Assembly (NCBI GenBank): GCA_037501455.1
Contig: CM074860.1
Span: 23,643,001-23,707,000 of the forward strand
DNA from: Lantana camara
Lineage: Eukaryota > Streptophyta > Magnoliopsida > Lamiales > Verbenaceae
DNA length: 64,000 nucleotides
Reading direction: 5' to 3'
Part shown: positions 10,978 through 21,745 of the stretch, one piece after another
Layout: each line of letters opens with the position of its first letter
How positions within the stretch are numbered: the stretch's first letter is position 1
Notes under the pieces: generated by a model
What the model saw: only the letters and a program-made list of their open reading frames with translations
Database searches by the model: none
What the model was told of the DNA's origin: nothing
Program-made: the position numbers and the translations under genes

Positions 10978-11074
10978 ATACCCTGATTCTAGTAACTCAT
11001 CAAGTTACTTTCTTAATGCTTGAAGCTCAGCTGGAGCCATTCGATAAGGTGTTTTAGAAAATGGCTCGGCTCTA
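10978..11074 (-). pseudogene. Start of gypsy reverse transcriptase (chromovirus-like fragment)
   Basis: The minus strand encodes AEPFSKTPYRMAP followed by ELQALRK and LDELLESGY, the conserved entry into Ty3/gypsy RT. It is the continuation of the protease fragment at 27434-27990: the residues just before the A2 insertion there (EFVIDLVP) are what precedes this motif in gypsy pol. A2 therefore inserted inside this pol gene. One in-frame stop replaces the residue after RK. The rest of RT is cut off by the copia-1 LTR. Confidence 0.85.
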
Positions 11075-11237
11075 TGTTGAGTGTAGAATTTACGTAGTTT
11101 TAAGCGTTAATTAGAGTATATCTTTTGTGTCGTTTGATGCATTTATGTGTTTATTTTGCTCCATTCAGGTGTTTTTAGGAGTTGGAGTTGAGAAACGGCG
11201 AACCAAAGCGAATTCACGTATTTTTTGAGGAAAATGT

Positions 11238-11451
11238 GGTAACTCTCGTAACCATTCAGGAGTACAATCATGTTAACCCCCGTTAACAGCCACAGGAGCA
11301 GTCGTTTGGCGAGGCAGGAAGGGTAACGCCCGTTACCCTTGGGCAGAAGAAAAGTGGTAACGCCCGTTACCACTAATAAAATCGTTATGGCGATTTCAAG
11401 TTGTAACGGGCGTTAACAAGAAATGTACATGGAGAGGTAACGCCCGTTACC
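11238..11451. promoter_or_regulatory. GTAACGCCCGTTAC dyad array, A2 5' LTR
   Basis: Six dyads: 11238-11253, 11271-11288, 11319-11340, 11353-11374, 11401-11418 and 11436-11451. Two are perfect 22-mers with the same core but different paired outer arms: AAGG/CCTT (11319) and AGTG/CACT (11353). The array ends 30 bases before the TATA-like box, the place of U3 enhancers. The 3' LTR has the same array at 26123-26336. Confidence 0.85.
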
Positions 11452-11480
11452 AGAGTCGGCAAGAGAGCAGTTAGGGCTGC

Positions 11481-11488
11481 TATTTAAG
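11481..11488 (+). promoter_or_regulatory. TATA-like box of the A2 LTR
   Basis: TATTTAAG follows the dyad array in both LTRs (also 26366-26373). A related TATTTAG occurs on the minus strand of the solo LTR at about 53440-53446. It is the best candidate for the core promoter that drives the genomic RNA. Confidence 0.6.
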
Positions 11489-12519
11489 TGTGTTTTGGAG
11501 TCTTTTGAAAGAGCTTTTCTTCTAGGTTGTGACCTAGGGTTTGAAGAGAAGACAAGGAGTTTCAGAGGATTCGAGAAGACGAAAGGATTGAATTCTTAGA
11601 ACGATTTCCGTTTTCTAGTTTTATTGTTGTTTATTTATCAAACTAATTCATTTAAGTTTAGTTTTTGTATGTTAGATTCGTTTTCAGATTTTACTGAATG
11701 TTTATGAGTTTAAGTTTTAGACTTTGTTTAGACTTGATGAACATGATTTCTTTTAATACAATTTCCTTCAGTTTTACGAGTTTTACTTTAATTATGAGTA
11801 GCTAATTCTCTAGGGCTAGGGGAGTGATGATGAATGCATGATAGATGTTCGATTTGATGCTTGAATGACTTGTGTTAATTCTTAGTTTGAAAACAGGTTT
11901 GAATTGACTTGCGATGGCCTGATCACCCTTAGCATGTTTCATAATTTCCTATAGATCGAGAGATTGATGGTAATTTAGATGGTTTTCATAACTTGTAAGT
12001 TGTAGAATACAAAGAGATTTGGTTCTAGCTTATACAACAGTAATCTTATTCCATGCCAAGCTACTAGAATATTGAATTGCACTAGTCTTGTTCCTATGAT
12101 TTAATTAACTATTGGTGATTGCGAGAGAAACATTGAACACTAATTAAGCAATTGGTTACACCTAGAGAGAGGGTAATACAAATATAAGTGACCAGGTTAT
12201 AGAATTACACTTGTCAGACAAGTACCATATTGACTCTTGATTGTATGATTCATTAGTTTCCCCTACCTGCTTAGTTTACTGAAGTTAATTCACGTGTGTT
12301 TAATTACTAAATGCATTTAATTCTAGTTAATTGTTAATTCTGTTTTAGTAGAGTAATAGATAACAACCAATTGATTTCGTTAGGTCTTTAGATTAGAGAA
12401 GAATATAGAGTAGTGATTGATTTCCCTTCCCTGTGGGTATGATCCTGTTGTGCTACGCGTATGTTAGTGTACACTTGCACGATTGGTTTTGAACTTAGTA
12501 AAATCATACAACAAGTTTT

Positions 12520-12537
12520 TGGCACTGTTGCCGGGGA
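12520..12537 (+). other. Primer-binding site (tRNA-Asp type)
   Basis: TGGCACTGTTGCCGGGGA, six bases after the LTR end, is nearly complementary to the 3' end of plant tRNA-Asp (expected TGGCGCCGTTGCCGGGGA; two mismatches). tRNA-Asp priming is characteristic of Athila/Tat elements. Confidence 0.8.
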
Positions 12538-12672
12538 AGGCGTTTTAAGTCAATAATTCTTAAATATTTTGATCTAGTGCTTTAGGCCATTACTTTACTT
12601 TGTGTTCATTGTCTTTCGTCACTGTGGAATTGGACTGAGGATTTCTTTTCCCTTTGTGCAGGTTGACGGTGC

Positions 12673-14005
12673 ATGCGAAGATCCCAAGATCCTGAATTGG
12701 TACCATACGATCTGGAGATCGAGAGAACACTGAGTGCTATTAGGAAGAGGCATAAAAAGGAGAAGAAACCGACTACCATACCGATGGCTAAACCAGACCC
12801 ACCACCACCAGCCATAAGAGATTATAACGTGCCATAGGCTGGAGCAATCCAGACTGCAGCTCGTCCGCCGATCGCAGTAAACAACTTTGAGATCATACTA
12901 GCTATTATCAATCAACTGCGGAATAATCCGTTCTCAGGATTACTACTGGAGGATCCGACATCACATCTTAGGTATTTTCTTGAGGTGCGTGATACCTTCA
13001 AGATTCACAATATCACTACTGATGATATCCGAGTTAGGCTTCTTCCCATTTCACTGAGGGAATGAGTTAAAGCATGGTTGAGTACTGTCCCAAATGAATC
13101 CTTTCAGACTTGGGCAACATTATCTCAGGCTTTCTTAGCCAAGTTCTTTCCACTTAGCAAAACCACGAAGTACATGAATGATATTCAATGTTTCAGACAG
13201 TTACATGGAGAGTCTTTCTATAATGCTTGGGAGAGATTTAAGGATTTGCAGAAGAAGTGTCCACATCACGGGATTCCTGGTTAGCTATTGATTCAGACTT
13301 TTTACAATGGGATGTCCCCTACTTTTAGAGGAGCAATGGATGCCGCAGCTGGCGGAGCATTCTTGGCAAAATCTAAAGAAGTTGCTAGTGAGTTGTTAGA
13401 TAATATGTCACAAAACGATAGTTTTTGTGCATGAGAGGAGCCATTCGCAACCAGCGAAGGTACAAGCATGAGTCATAGAGTTAGATGGCCTAACCGCCAT
13501 CAATGCCAAATTTGAGGCCCTTAACAAGAAATTAGATCAACTTTTTGTCAATGCAGTTGGGATACAATCCCAACCAGTTCAGGTAAATTGTGAAATTTGT
13601 AGTGGTCCACATGCATTTAATATGTGTCCTCATACCAATGCAGGAGAACAGGTGCAAGAGCAGGTGAATTATGCAAACCACTTCAAACCAGCAAATGATC
13701 CCTACTCAAATACCTACAATCCAGGATGGAAGAACCACCCTAACTTTTCTTGGTCTAATAATCAGAATGCTCAACAACCACCTCAACCTAGGCAGCAGTT
13801 TCAGCCTAGGCTGCAATTTCAACCACGAACACCAGCCTCATTTAATGTTGTGCCCCCTCAACAGGAGCAGAAGCAGGGATGGGAGGTTGCACTTGAGAAA
13901 TTTATAACCGTGTCTATGGGTCGACATCAGAAATTGGAAGCTCAATTGGATCAAGTGGTAAATCAGACCAGAACTTTGGAGACTCAAATTGGTCAGATTG
14001 CCTAA
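12673..14005 (+). pseudogene. Athila gag (capsid-nucleocapsid), degenerate
   Basis: Reading from ATG 12673, one frame continues through stops near 12835, 13063 and 13282 and shifts near 13430. Retrotransposon-gag capsid blocks are clear: WATLSQAFLAKFFP, then GESFYNAWERFKDLQKKCPHHG, then an LLDNMSQND block. The nucleocapsid part has one zinc-knuckle-like CEICSGPHAFNMC (C-x2-C-x3-H-x4-C) near 13590-13628, followed by an N/Q/P-rich stretch typical of Athila gag and a helical tail (QLDQVVNQTRTLETQIGQIA) ending at 14005. Gag would package the RNA into particles; this copy cannot. Confidence 0.9.
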
Positions 14006-14146
14006 TCTCTGAATTTGAGAGGCCCAGGAATGCTATCAAGTCAAACCGAAAATAATCCTAAGGAGCATTGTCAGGCCATATCTGTAGGAGACGATAGAGA
14101 GAATTAAGGTCCGAAGTTACTTGCAGGTTCAGATGTTGAGAAAGTT

Positions 14147-14940
14147 GTGCTTGAAGAAGTTCAAGAGGAAGATGATTTTGAAAAGAAACAAAATTTAGAG
14201 AAAGAAGTGATTTCAAGCAAAGAGAAGTCTGAGAACTTCACTACTGTTATACTTACTGAGGAGTGTATAGTGCTATTATTCAGCATAAGCTTCCCCCGAA
14301 GCTTAAAGATCCAGGGAGTTTTTCAATTCCCCTTACTATTGGCTCTTTACAATTTCATAATGTTTTATGTGATTTAGGAGCTAGTGTGAGTATAATTGCT
14401 TTATCTACTTACAGGAAATTAGGAGTGAAGGAGCTTAGACCGACTCATATGACACTCGAACTAGCTGACAGATCGGTGAAATACCTGATAGGAGTTCTTG
14501 AAGATGTTTTGGTAAAAGTTGGAAGATTCCACATTCCTAATGATTTTGTAGTTCTTGACGTTGAGAGTGATGAAAGGATGCCATTGATCCTTGGAAGGCC
14601 GTTTCTAGCCACGGTTGGAGCGGATATTGATGTTCAGAATGGAGGCCTCACGTTTAGAATAGGAGATGAAAAAATGGAGTTTAGGAATTTTGGTTCCATG
14701 ACACCTCCGGCGATTCCGGATAAGTGTTGCCTGATTAAGGTTATAAGCGATACCTCAAACGGAAGGGTACTATTCATAAAGAAACGAGATACAATTGATT
14801 GGGAAAAAGAACCGAAGTCTCGAAAATCGAGAATAAAGAATGTTTTGGAATTAAATACTTGGAGATCGAGCTCCAGGGTTGTGAGTAACAAGAATGAAGT
14901 CACTCCTTGTGACTCGTCGCTTGGGGTTGTTAATCCATAA
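14147..14940 (+). pseudogene. Athila retropepsin, frameshifted at its start
   Basis: An acidic linker (EEVQEEDDFEKK) leads into the protease, with a frameshift near 14265. From 14263 to 14940 the frame is open. The active site reads CDLGAS (D-L-G), as in Athila proteases. Further motifs are LELADRSVKYLIGVLEDVLV, FVVLDVESDERMPLILGRPF and GADIDVQNG. The protein ends at a stop soon after the protease domain: no reverse transcriptase follows, unlike in autonomous Athila pol. A1 ends at the equivalent position. Confidence 0.9.
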
Positions 14941-15376
14941 TCCAGTTTTCAAAGTCAAGCTAACGACTATAACTTAGAACTAATTTTTCTTTCCCTTTTT
15001 CTTTTGTTTTTGTTTTTGTTGCTTTCATTTCCTTCGTTCTCGTTTTCTCGCGGTTAATAGAGTTGTCTCTCTCGTTTTATAGGTTCGTTGATGTTTTGCT
15101 AGGAAGCCAAAGTCTAGATGGTGCAAGGACCGTGATTTGAGCGTTATTGTCAATATTGAGGTTCATTTACTTTGTTTGTATGCGTGTGCATGAGCTTGAT
15201 TTCTTTTGTGAGGAGAATGAATTGTTGCTATGTGTGGATATATATGTTTATGTGTTTCGAGAATGGTGCACTATGGTTTGATTGAATTTTATGAGTTAAT
15301 TTCGGTGAATTAAGGCGATGAAGCATCTCCTGGATTGTGTGTGTGTGTTTTAATTGCATTTTGGGCGTAAACATAG
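14941..15376 (+). other. Noncoding spacer, protease to internal promoter (A2)
   Basis: No gene is seen. A T/C-rich run (about 14985-15080) and the motif GGACCGTGATTTGAGCGTTA match A1. In an autonomous element this is where RT and integrase would be. Confidence 0.6.
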
Positions 15377-15578
15377 GTAACGGGAGTTACGCCATTTTAG
15401 TTATCTTCCGGTAACGCCCGTTAAAGAGACCAGGCATCCCGATCAGCATTAGTAACGGGAGTTACACCCTCGTAGTTGTTTTTCGGTAATGGCCATTAAC
15501 AGAGTCGGACGTCTAGGGCATTCAAGGGTAATGGCCGTTACCCAGTGCAAGAGGAAATCCGGTAACGCCCGTTACCGG
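15377..15578. promoter_or_regulatory. Internal GTAACGCCCGTTAC dyad array (A2)
   Basis: Five or six dyads, from GTAACGGGAGTTAC (15377-15390) to CCGGTAACGCCCGTTACCGG (15559-15578, perfect). Others use a GG centre (GGGTAATGGCCGTTACCC). The core is that of the LTR dyads although the surrounding sequence is different. A TATA box follows 93 bases later. Confidence 0.78.
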
Positions 15579-15670
15579 GGTGATTGTGTGAAAATCTTGG
15601 TTTAGGAAACACGTTTTAGGGTTAAATTAATTCCTTTCCTACCCAATTTCGGATTTTTCTCCTCCAATCC

Positions 15671-15678
15671 TATAAATA
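15671..15678 (+). promoter_or_regulatory. Internal TATA box before the accessory ORF (A2)
   Basis: TATAAATA followed by CACTTGCACCCACT, the same as at 3337 in A1. With the dyad array upstream and leader, donor and acceptor downstream, it looks like a complete internal promoter. Confidence 0.62.
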
Positions 15679-15803
15679 CACTTGCACCCACTCATTCTAC
15701 CTTAGAAGAGATTCAATAAATCCCCTTGGTCAACTACTATCAATTTGTAACCAAGAAGCATCACCACCAAGTTTACTCTCTCTCTCTTTTCTTTTGAATC
15801 TAG

Positions 15804-16213
15804 GTAAGACAATATCCATTTTATTAATGTGAATTGTTAGAATTAATTCTTCCAATCTAAGATAGAAACTTGGGATTGAAATTGCATGATAGGATGTCTC
15901 CAGGTTAGAATTGATGATTTTTGAGAGATTATGCATGCTAGAATTAGGATTAATGCTATGAAGTGAATTTAACTTGAATTAGGTTGAAATTTTGAAGAAT
16001 CCTAACCTCTAATTAGTTTTGAATCCAAATTGTAAAGTTGAAGGTAGAGAATTTTGAGATTATAGGCTAGTGTGAATTTGAGTTGGGTAAATTGAAGAAC
16101 TTTAAGTTAGGACTCACACCCTAGGCCTATGCACACAAGGTGTTTGATAAATTGTCTAAGTGATTTGTGATTGATTTTTATGTGTTTTGTTTGGCTATTT
16201 TTGGTTGATTCAG
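15804..16213 (+). other. Putative 5'-UTR intron of the accessory ORF (A2)
   Basis: Donor TAG|GTAAGAC at 15804 follows a CT-rich leader. The acceptor TTGATTCAG|G ends at 16213, six bases before the ATG at 16219. The 410-bp interval is AT-rich, as plant introns are. Prediction only. Confidence 0.5.
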
Positions 16214-16218
16214 GTACT

Positions 16219-17338
16219 ATGGGTCGCACTAAGCGCTCTAGAGTTCTTGAGCCCTTCACTCCTTCACCCCGGTTGGATCATCAACCATTGGGATCGGTCA
16301 ATATAACGGTGAATGCTTTGGGTAACCCTTTTCAAAGGAATTTGACAAGGAACATTATGTCTACTAGGTTCTTCAAGGACATGTGGATGGAGAAGTTTGA
16401 GGCTTGGGAAGAAGTGAAAAGATTGTTTGACAACGTAGGTTGGTTATCGTTCCTGACTAGGAAGGATCTGACGTACGCCGAGATGACGGCCGCTTTCTTC
16501 ACCACAATGAACTTCAACTCGGTGGACAATACATTGACTTTTACTCTAGATGATATGGAAACTTGATCATGGAGTGTGGGCCGAATAAGAGAGATTCTTC
16601 ATTTTCTAGCTAATGCCACTACTTTGTTGCCTAAATGGAGTGATGCTCAGAGAGAGGCGGTGTGGAGATCCTTCTCATTGCGAGAGGGTGTTCCTAATTA
16701 TTCCCCACTTGGGTGCTAGTCCATAGGATTTTAGCCACAGGATTTTATGCTCGATATGGAAGTGATAGCCACATTAATGAGACTGAGTTGGGTATAATGT
16801 ATATTATGAAAGAAGGTATAAGTTTGATGGTACGATTGAGTTTTTATGGAAGCTTCAGGAGATCGCAGGACGAGCCACTGGGACGATTGCTCATGGTGCA
16901 TACGTGACTATGTTTGCTCGAGAGATGAGTTGGAGACCTAGGGGGTATTTGCCTGTTGACTTTGGATATGATATTGGTCCACAGTACTTGGAGAATGTAG
17001 GCTCGGCTATTGCTTGGGAGGGTGGACCACTGAAGGAGTGTAATTTGCCATGGTGGCCAATTCAGGATAGAGATTGGCTCTGGCAAATGTATAGCTGGGG
17101 TAAGGCCCGGTTTGATGAGCTTTCAGAGATACAGAAGGAGTTTTTAGCTCAGATTCCTAATAAGCTGGATGACAAGTTTGGGATTCTCCGCAGTGCAGTG
17201 CCTGTTGTTGATGAAGCTAGTGATGGAGCTTCTGTTACTGTGAGAGGCTTGCGTACAGAGTTGGCAGGATTAAGGACTGATTTGACCATCGTGATCGCAA
17301 GAGTTGAGGATTTAGCACATTATTTGGATGAGCAATAG
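16219..17338 (+). pseudogene. Athila accessory ORF (plant-transposon-protein-like), degenerate
   Basis: It begins MGRTKRSRVLEPF and has the same blocks as the A1 copy: GWLSFLTRKDLTYAEMTAAF, FTLDDMET, WSVGRIREILHF, FYARYGSDSHINETELGIMY, FAREMSWRPRGYLPVDFGY, and a C-terminal leucine-rich helix (LTIVIARVEDLAHYLDEQ) ending at 17338. Defects are a stop at 16564-16566 and frameshifts near 16700 and 16830-16900. It resembles ATHILA ORF-1 / plant-transposon-protein families; its role is unknown. In A2 the tail is shorter than in A1. Confidence 0.72.
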
Positions 17339-17776
17339 TCACTTATTCAGGTATTGGAAGCTTTGCTAGCATGTTTCCGGTTCTTTGTTTGATCAGGGAG
17401 TTTTCTTGAACTTTAACTCTTTAGTTTGCATGAGGACATTGCAAAAGTTAAGTATGGGGGAGGAAATGCATGCTTGTTATGAGTTTTATTGAATATTTGC
17501 ATGATTAGATGTAATTACACTTGAGATTCGCTAAGAAGAGTAATTTTGAAAAATTTTCCTCGTTTTGAACTTTTTCTCTCAAGTTTGATTGTTGAGCTTT
17601 TGCTAGAATGAGTTAGGTTTTTTGCATTGAGGAAAATTTGCATGAGAATTGATGATTTAGTGTGTTAGTATGCCCTTATATTTTGAGCACTTTTGAATGA
17701 GATAATGTACTTTGCTTAGAAAGGTGAATTAATAATTTCCGAATGAGTCTAAGATTTGATTAGGATGCATTTTAGT
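17339..17776 (+). other. 3' noncoding region of A2 with PPT-like motif
   Basis: No gene is seen. AAGTATGGGGGAGGAA at 17450-17465 matches the PPT-like motif at 5387 in A1. The region is interrupted at 17782 by the inverted-LTR insertion and continues after 23137. Confidence 0.6.
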
Positions 17777-18823
17777 CCTATTGTAACACCCGAGCGCAAG
17801 GTGTCACATCCCCCGCATCGAGACCCGACCCGAATATGAAATGGACGATCCATACCCGAGCCAAATCACGGCGAACGGGGACATACACACACTCTATGCT
17901 AGGCGGGACTAACCCTTGAACCATGAAATCAGAATAAACATTAAAGCGGAAGCAATAAACGAACATACATCATATATACGTATAATGAGCATCACAGCTC
18001 CAAAAGTAAGTCATATACATTATTAATTGCCGTCACCGCGCAAAACAAGTATGCTCCATAACAACATTCATATACAATGATCAAAAGTGCAATATGTGAG
18101 TGTAAGACCAAAATACAAGGGCTAGAAACGAACACAAGACCTATGACTCGAAATCCCGCCTAGCTCCCATGACACCTGCACAACACAACTGAAAGCCAAA
18201 CGGGTTCAGTCCAAAAGGGACCGGTGGGTATAAAAACAGGGCATAAGTATAATATATGACAGTATTTAACAATCACATGCAAGCTATAATCCCAAGTGAG
18301 GTGTTTAAAGGATTTCCCAAGTGGGCAAATAGAAATCATCAAAAGGGATTATAACGATTCATTTACATTAGGTCAAGGTCATTAGTGGCCCGGCGAGTGG
18401 GCGTGTATTATCTCCAACCAAAACCTCGTGTAATTCATTAACATTCATTCATTCATTCTTTTCATGCATTTCAATCTTTCGTGCGCATTCAATAACATTC
18501 CACCTTCTTCCTCCGGGTTGGTGGCGGGTTTGCAAGGCCCATCCACCCATTCATTGACCAAAAGGGGAACAGATGGCACTCAGCGTCCATTCCTCGCTAA
18601 CTCCTAACGAGGTCCGGTTACGCCGTTCATTGGTGGGACTAGTGTGAGGGTTTCCCGTCAGCCCATGCCTCCTCGTGTCCCCACTCACACCAAGTCCCTG
18701 GGCCCCATTCATTGTGAACATTCAATCGTTCTCGCCAAAACATTAGGTAGGATTCATGAAATAAGGGCTTTACGTTTGCAATCATTTACTCGAGAAAAGA
18801 CTCAATATATATATAATCGTATT

Positions 18824-19610
18824 ACTTTGGCTTAAAACCTTTCACATAGGGAGATATATCGGGTTGTTTTATCTAAGTAGAAGAGAAACCCACCTTGAAC
18901 GGCAACAAGGAGAACACACGAGCCTCACAGACCGGCCTCGTCTCCAATGGACTCAAAATCTGTGCAAGAGAGGTGAAGTGAGACTCAATATGACCAAATA
19001 AGACGCTCGACAATGAAATGATTATGATATGAATATATAAAAATAAGATTATGTTATGAAAATGTTCATGTGCACTATTAATACATTTAAATCATCTAAT
19101 CAAGTCATTCACTTTCATTCCCTTTCATAATTCCACATTTTCAATCAAATTAATTCAAGAAATTCAAATATAATTATAGCACTTATTAAATCACATTAGA
19201 AATTAGAAATTAGACAATCACATACATTCAATTTGATATCGAAAATTAAATAAAACATGAAATAGGTAACAATTAAATTCTATAATTCAATTAAATGATA
19301 TATATAAATATACTATTTTGGCTTAAAACCTTTCACATAAGGGGTATATCGGGTCACTTTAACTATTAGAAGAAAAACCCACCTTTACAAGCAAAAGAAA
19401 GGCACAAGCGTCTCAATGCTCGCCCTCGTCTCCGACCAAACCCGAATCTGTGCAAAAGAAAAGGTATGAGACTCTAAATGACCATATATGACGCTCGGTA
19501 ATGAAGTGAATATGACATGAATGCATAAAAGATCGTATTGTATCATGGAAGTGTTCATGTGCACTATTAAGGAATTTAAAGCACATAATCAACTATTCGT
19601 TCATTCATTT
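18824..19610 (-). repeat. Diverged tandem duplication inside the left LTR
   Basis: A block starting TTGGCTTAAAACCTTTCACAT occurs at about 18828 and again at about 19317, period near 488 bases. Shared stretches include GACGCTCG and GTTCATGTGCACTATTAA. Each copy includes a reversed donor-like GTGGGTTT. Confidence 0.75.
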
Positions 19611-19846
19611 CAATCAAATTTATAAATTCATATTCCATATTAATTAATTTAAGAATTCATTCAATAATCATAGCAAGTAATATTCATGTTGACAATTAGA
19701 ATAGGATAAATAAAACGTTCAATCAATAATCGGCAAATTAAATACGTGAAATAGAAATCAATTAGATTCAACAATTGAATTAAATCAAATAATATTTAAA
19801 ATATATAATAATTATATATATAATAAACATATAATACTTATATAAT

Positions 19847-19848
<2 letters not shown>

Positions 19849-19905
<57 letters not shown>

Positions 19906-19985
19906 TACCATACATGCACACACAAATATATATATAATATATATACATACATGCAATTAACACTATAAAGCCATGCACACACAAG

Positions 19986-20068
<83 letters not shown>
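19849..20068. repeat. Two TA microsatellites
   Basis: TA runs at about 19849-19901 and 20001-20067, separated by CA-rich sequence. They create spurious YIYIYI reading frames. Confidence 0.95.
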
Positions 20069-20185
20069 CACATGCATGCAATCTCTCTTCACCACTGCAC
20101 AAAACTCACACACACACCCCTGAATAAAAAGAACAGCAACAGCAGCAACAGAGGAAAAACGCAGGCAAAGTTGGGAACAAAACAA

Positions 20186-20312
20186 GGTGACACCCCCGTG
20201 TCACCTCCCTAGCACAAACTGAGACACCCCCGTGTCTCGGTACAGAAATTTCAGGCCAACCCGCACCCCCGTTCCACACTGGAAAGGCCAAGAACAACAC
20301 CCCCGTGTCTCG
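20186..20312. repeat. GACACCCCCGTGTC dyad array
   Basis: GGTGACACCCCCGTGTCACC (20186-20205) and GAGACACCCCCGTGTCTC (20221-20238) are perfect dyads with a CCCC centre. A partial copy is at 20297-20312 and a degenerate one near 20264-20280. Outer arms differ but remain complementary. Position in the minus LTR matches the arrays of the other LTR families. Confidence 0.85.
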
Positions 20313-21745
20313 CAGCAGCAGCAGAACAGAAGCTATGCAGAAATGGCGAAACAGGGGAGGAGAAAAGAGACTCAAACCAGGCCAAAATACACACTCGAAC
20401 TGCAATCCATCAAACCAACAAATAAGGCCATAAGGGACTACCAACAATCAGCAAAAATAAGCCTGAAAAAACCCCAACAAACGCAGCAAGAAGAGAAGAA
20501 AAGAGGCAGCAGTTCCAGCGGAAAAACAGGGGAAGGAAAAGAAGAAAATGAAGCAAGCCAATACATGATCAAACAACCATAAACACAACTGCAAATAAGC
20601 TAAAAATGAACAACATTTAACACCAAAACAAGTTCAATAAGCTAGCAGGAATCCCGTACGTGAAGGGAGGCAAGATTAGTTCAAGAATTCATTCAATACA
20701 TGAACATTCCATTAATGACATCTCAACCAACTCTTAACCATCATTCAATACCAGCATACTCAGTTATAAATGAGGGAAAAGGATCATATATATATCATCA
20801 AAGCAAGTCATAGCTCCAGGGAAGCCAAGAATTCATCAAACTACAATAAAACCTAACTATTCACCCTCAAGCTTCAAAACCTCATGAAATCTGAGTCAAA
20901 AATAGTGATGAAAGGATGAAAATACCCAGAGATGCATGTACAACATAGTCCTAACTCACCTTGATGATTGGATGAAAGATGATTGAGATTTGAGCTCCAA
21001 AATCCCAAGGATTTGCACAGTTGCGGGAAAACTGGACTGCAGAAGTTTTGAATGGGTTTTCTGGTTTGTGTGAGGGTTAGACCAAGATGGGGCAGGTAAG
21101 GGCTGATAGAGGGTTGAACTAGGGTTAAAATGCCACCAACCATAGTTAATTTGGTTAAGTTTTGATCAAGTTATGGCCAATATAGTGAAAGGTGGTCATA
21201 TTGATGCCGTTTCATTTTTCGGTTGGATTTCGGAGGTTCAAATGACTTTGGAAAAATATAAGGCTAAGTTTACTAAACTTGAATTTTTGTTATGAGTTCA
21301 GCGGAGTTGACGGAACTCGAATCCGAGTTCCCGAGCTCAAGATATTAAATATGGAACCAAGGGTACGCTTAGTGCTCGTTAGCCCCCGATTTGGTTCCAC
21401 AATTCAAATTAAATTTGTTAACATAGCAAATGAATTCAAAAACACAAAACGAGCATATAGTCATGTTCATAACACACATATTTACGACATACTACAATTT
21501 CACGACCTTTCGATATTTTATTTTACAAGTAATTAGTATGATTATGAACTTAGCATATGTGATTGCATTTCTTAAGTACTTGAGCATGTGCCGTGCGTCT
21601 TTATATGGTTGTCTGAGTCTGAGTCTGAGTTTTGTACTGTGTTTTGTGTGATCAGTTGGTACAGGTGCACCCGGGGTGGTGACTTGTGGTCGTGCAGGTT
21701 CCGGGGTGGACCATTTGCTTTTGGTTTGGCTTCGTTTGGTACCAG

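Larger units (their letters stand above)
11075..12513 (+). repeat. 5' LTR of A2
   Basis: It runs from TGTTGAGTGTAG to CATACAACA (1439 bp), ending just before the primer-binding site. It contains the dyad array (11238-11451) and a TATA-like TATTTAAG (11481-11488). The 3' LTR (25960-27428, 1469 bp) is very similar, with small indels such as a repeated CTACCTGCTTAGTTTACT block near 27150-27195. Confidence 0.95.

Noticed and set aside
11238..11451. Regularly spaced palindromic repeats resembling a CRISPR array
   Set aside because: Repeats are imperfect, arms vary, spacing is irregular, and the context is a plant LTR. No cas genes.
16219..17338. Accessory ORF as an env-like gene
   Set aside because: No signal peptide or transmembrane segment seen; blocks resemble ATHILA ORF-1/plant-transposon-protein families instead.
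19838..20185. ORFs with YIYIYI repeats
   Set aside because: Translation of TA microsatellites.
20232..20582. 116-residue Q/K/E-rich ORF in the inverted LTR
   Set aside because: Starts in the dyad array; composition biased; reverse of an LTR with no known coding role.
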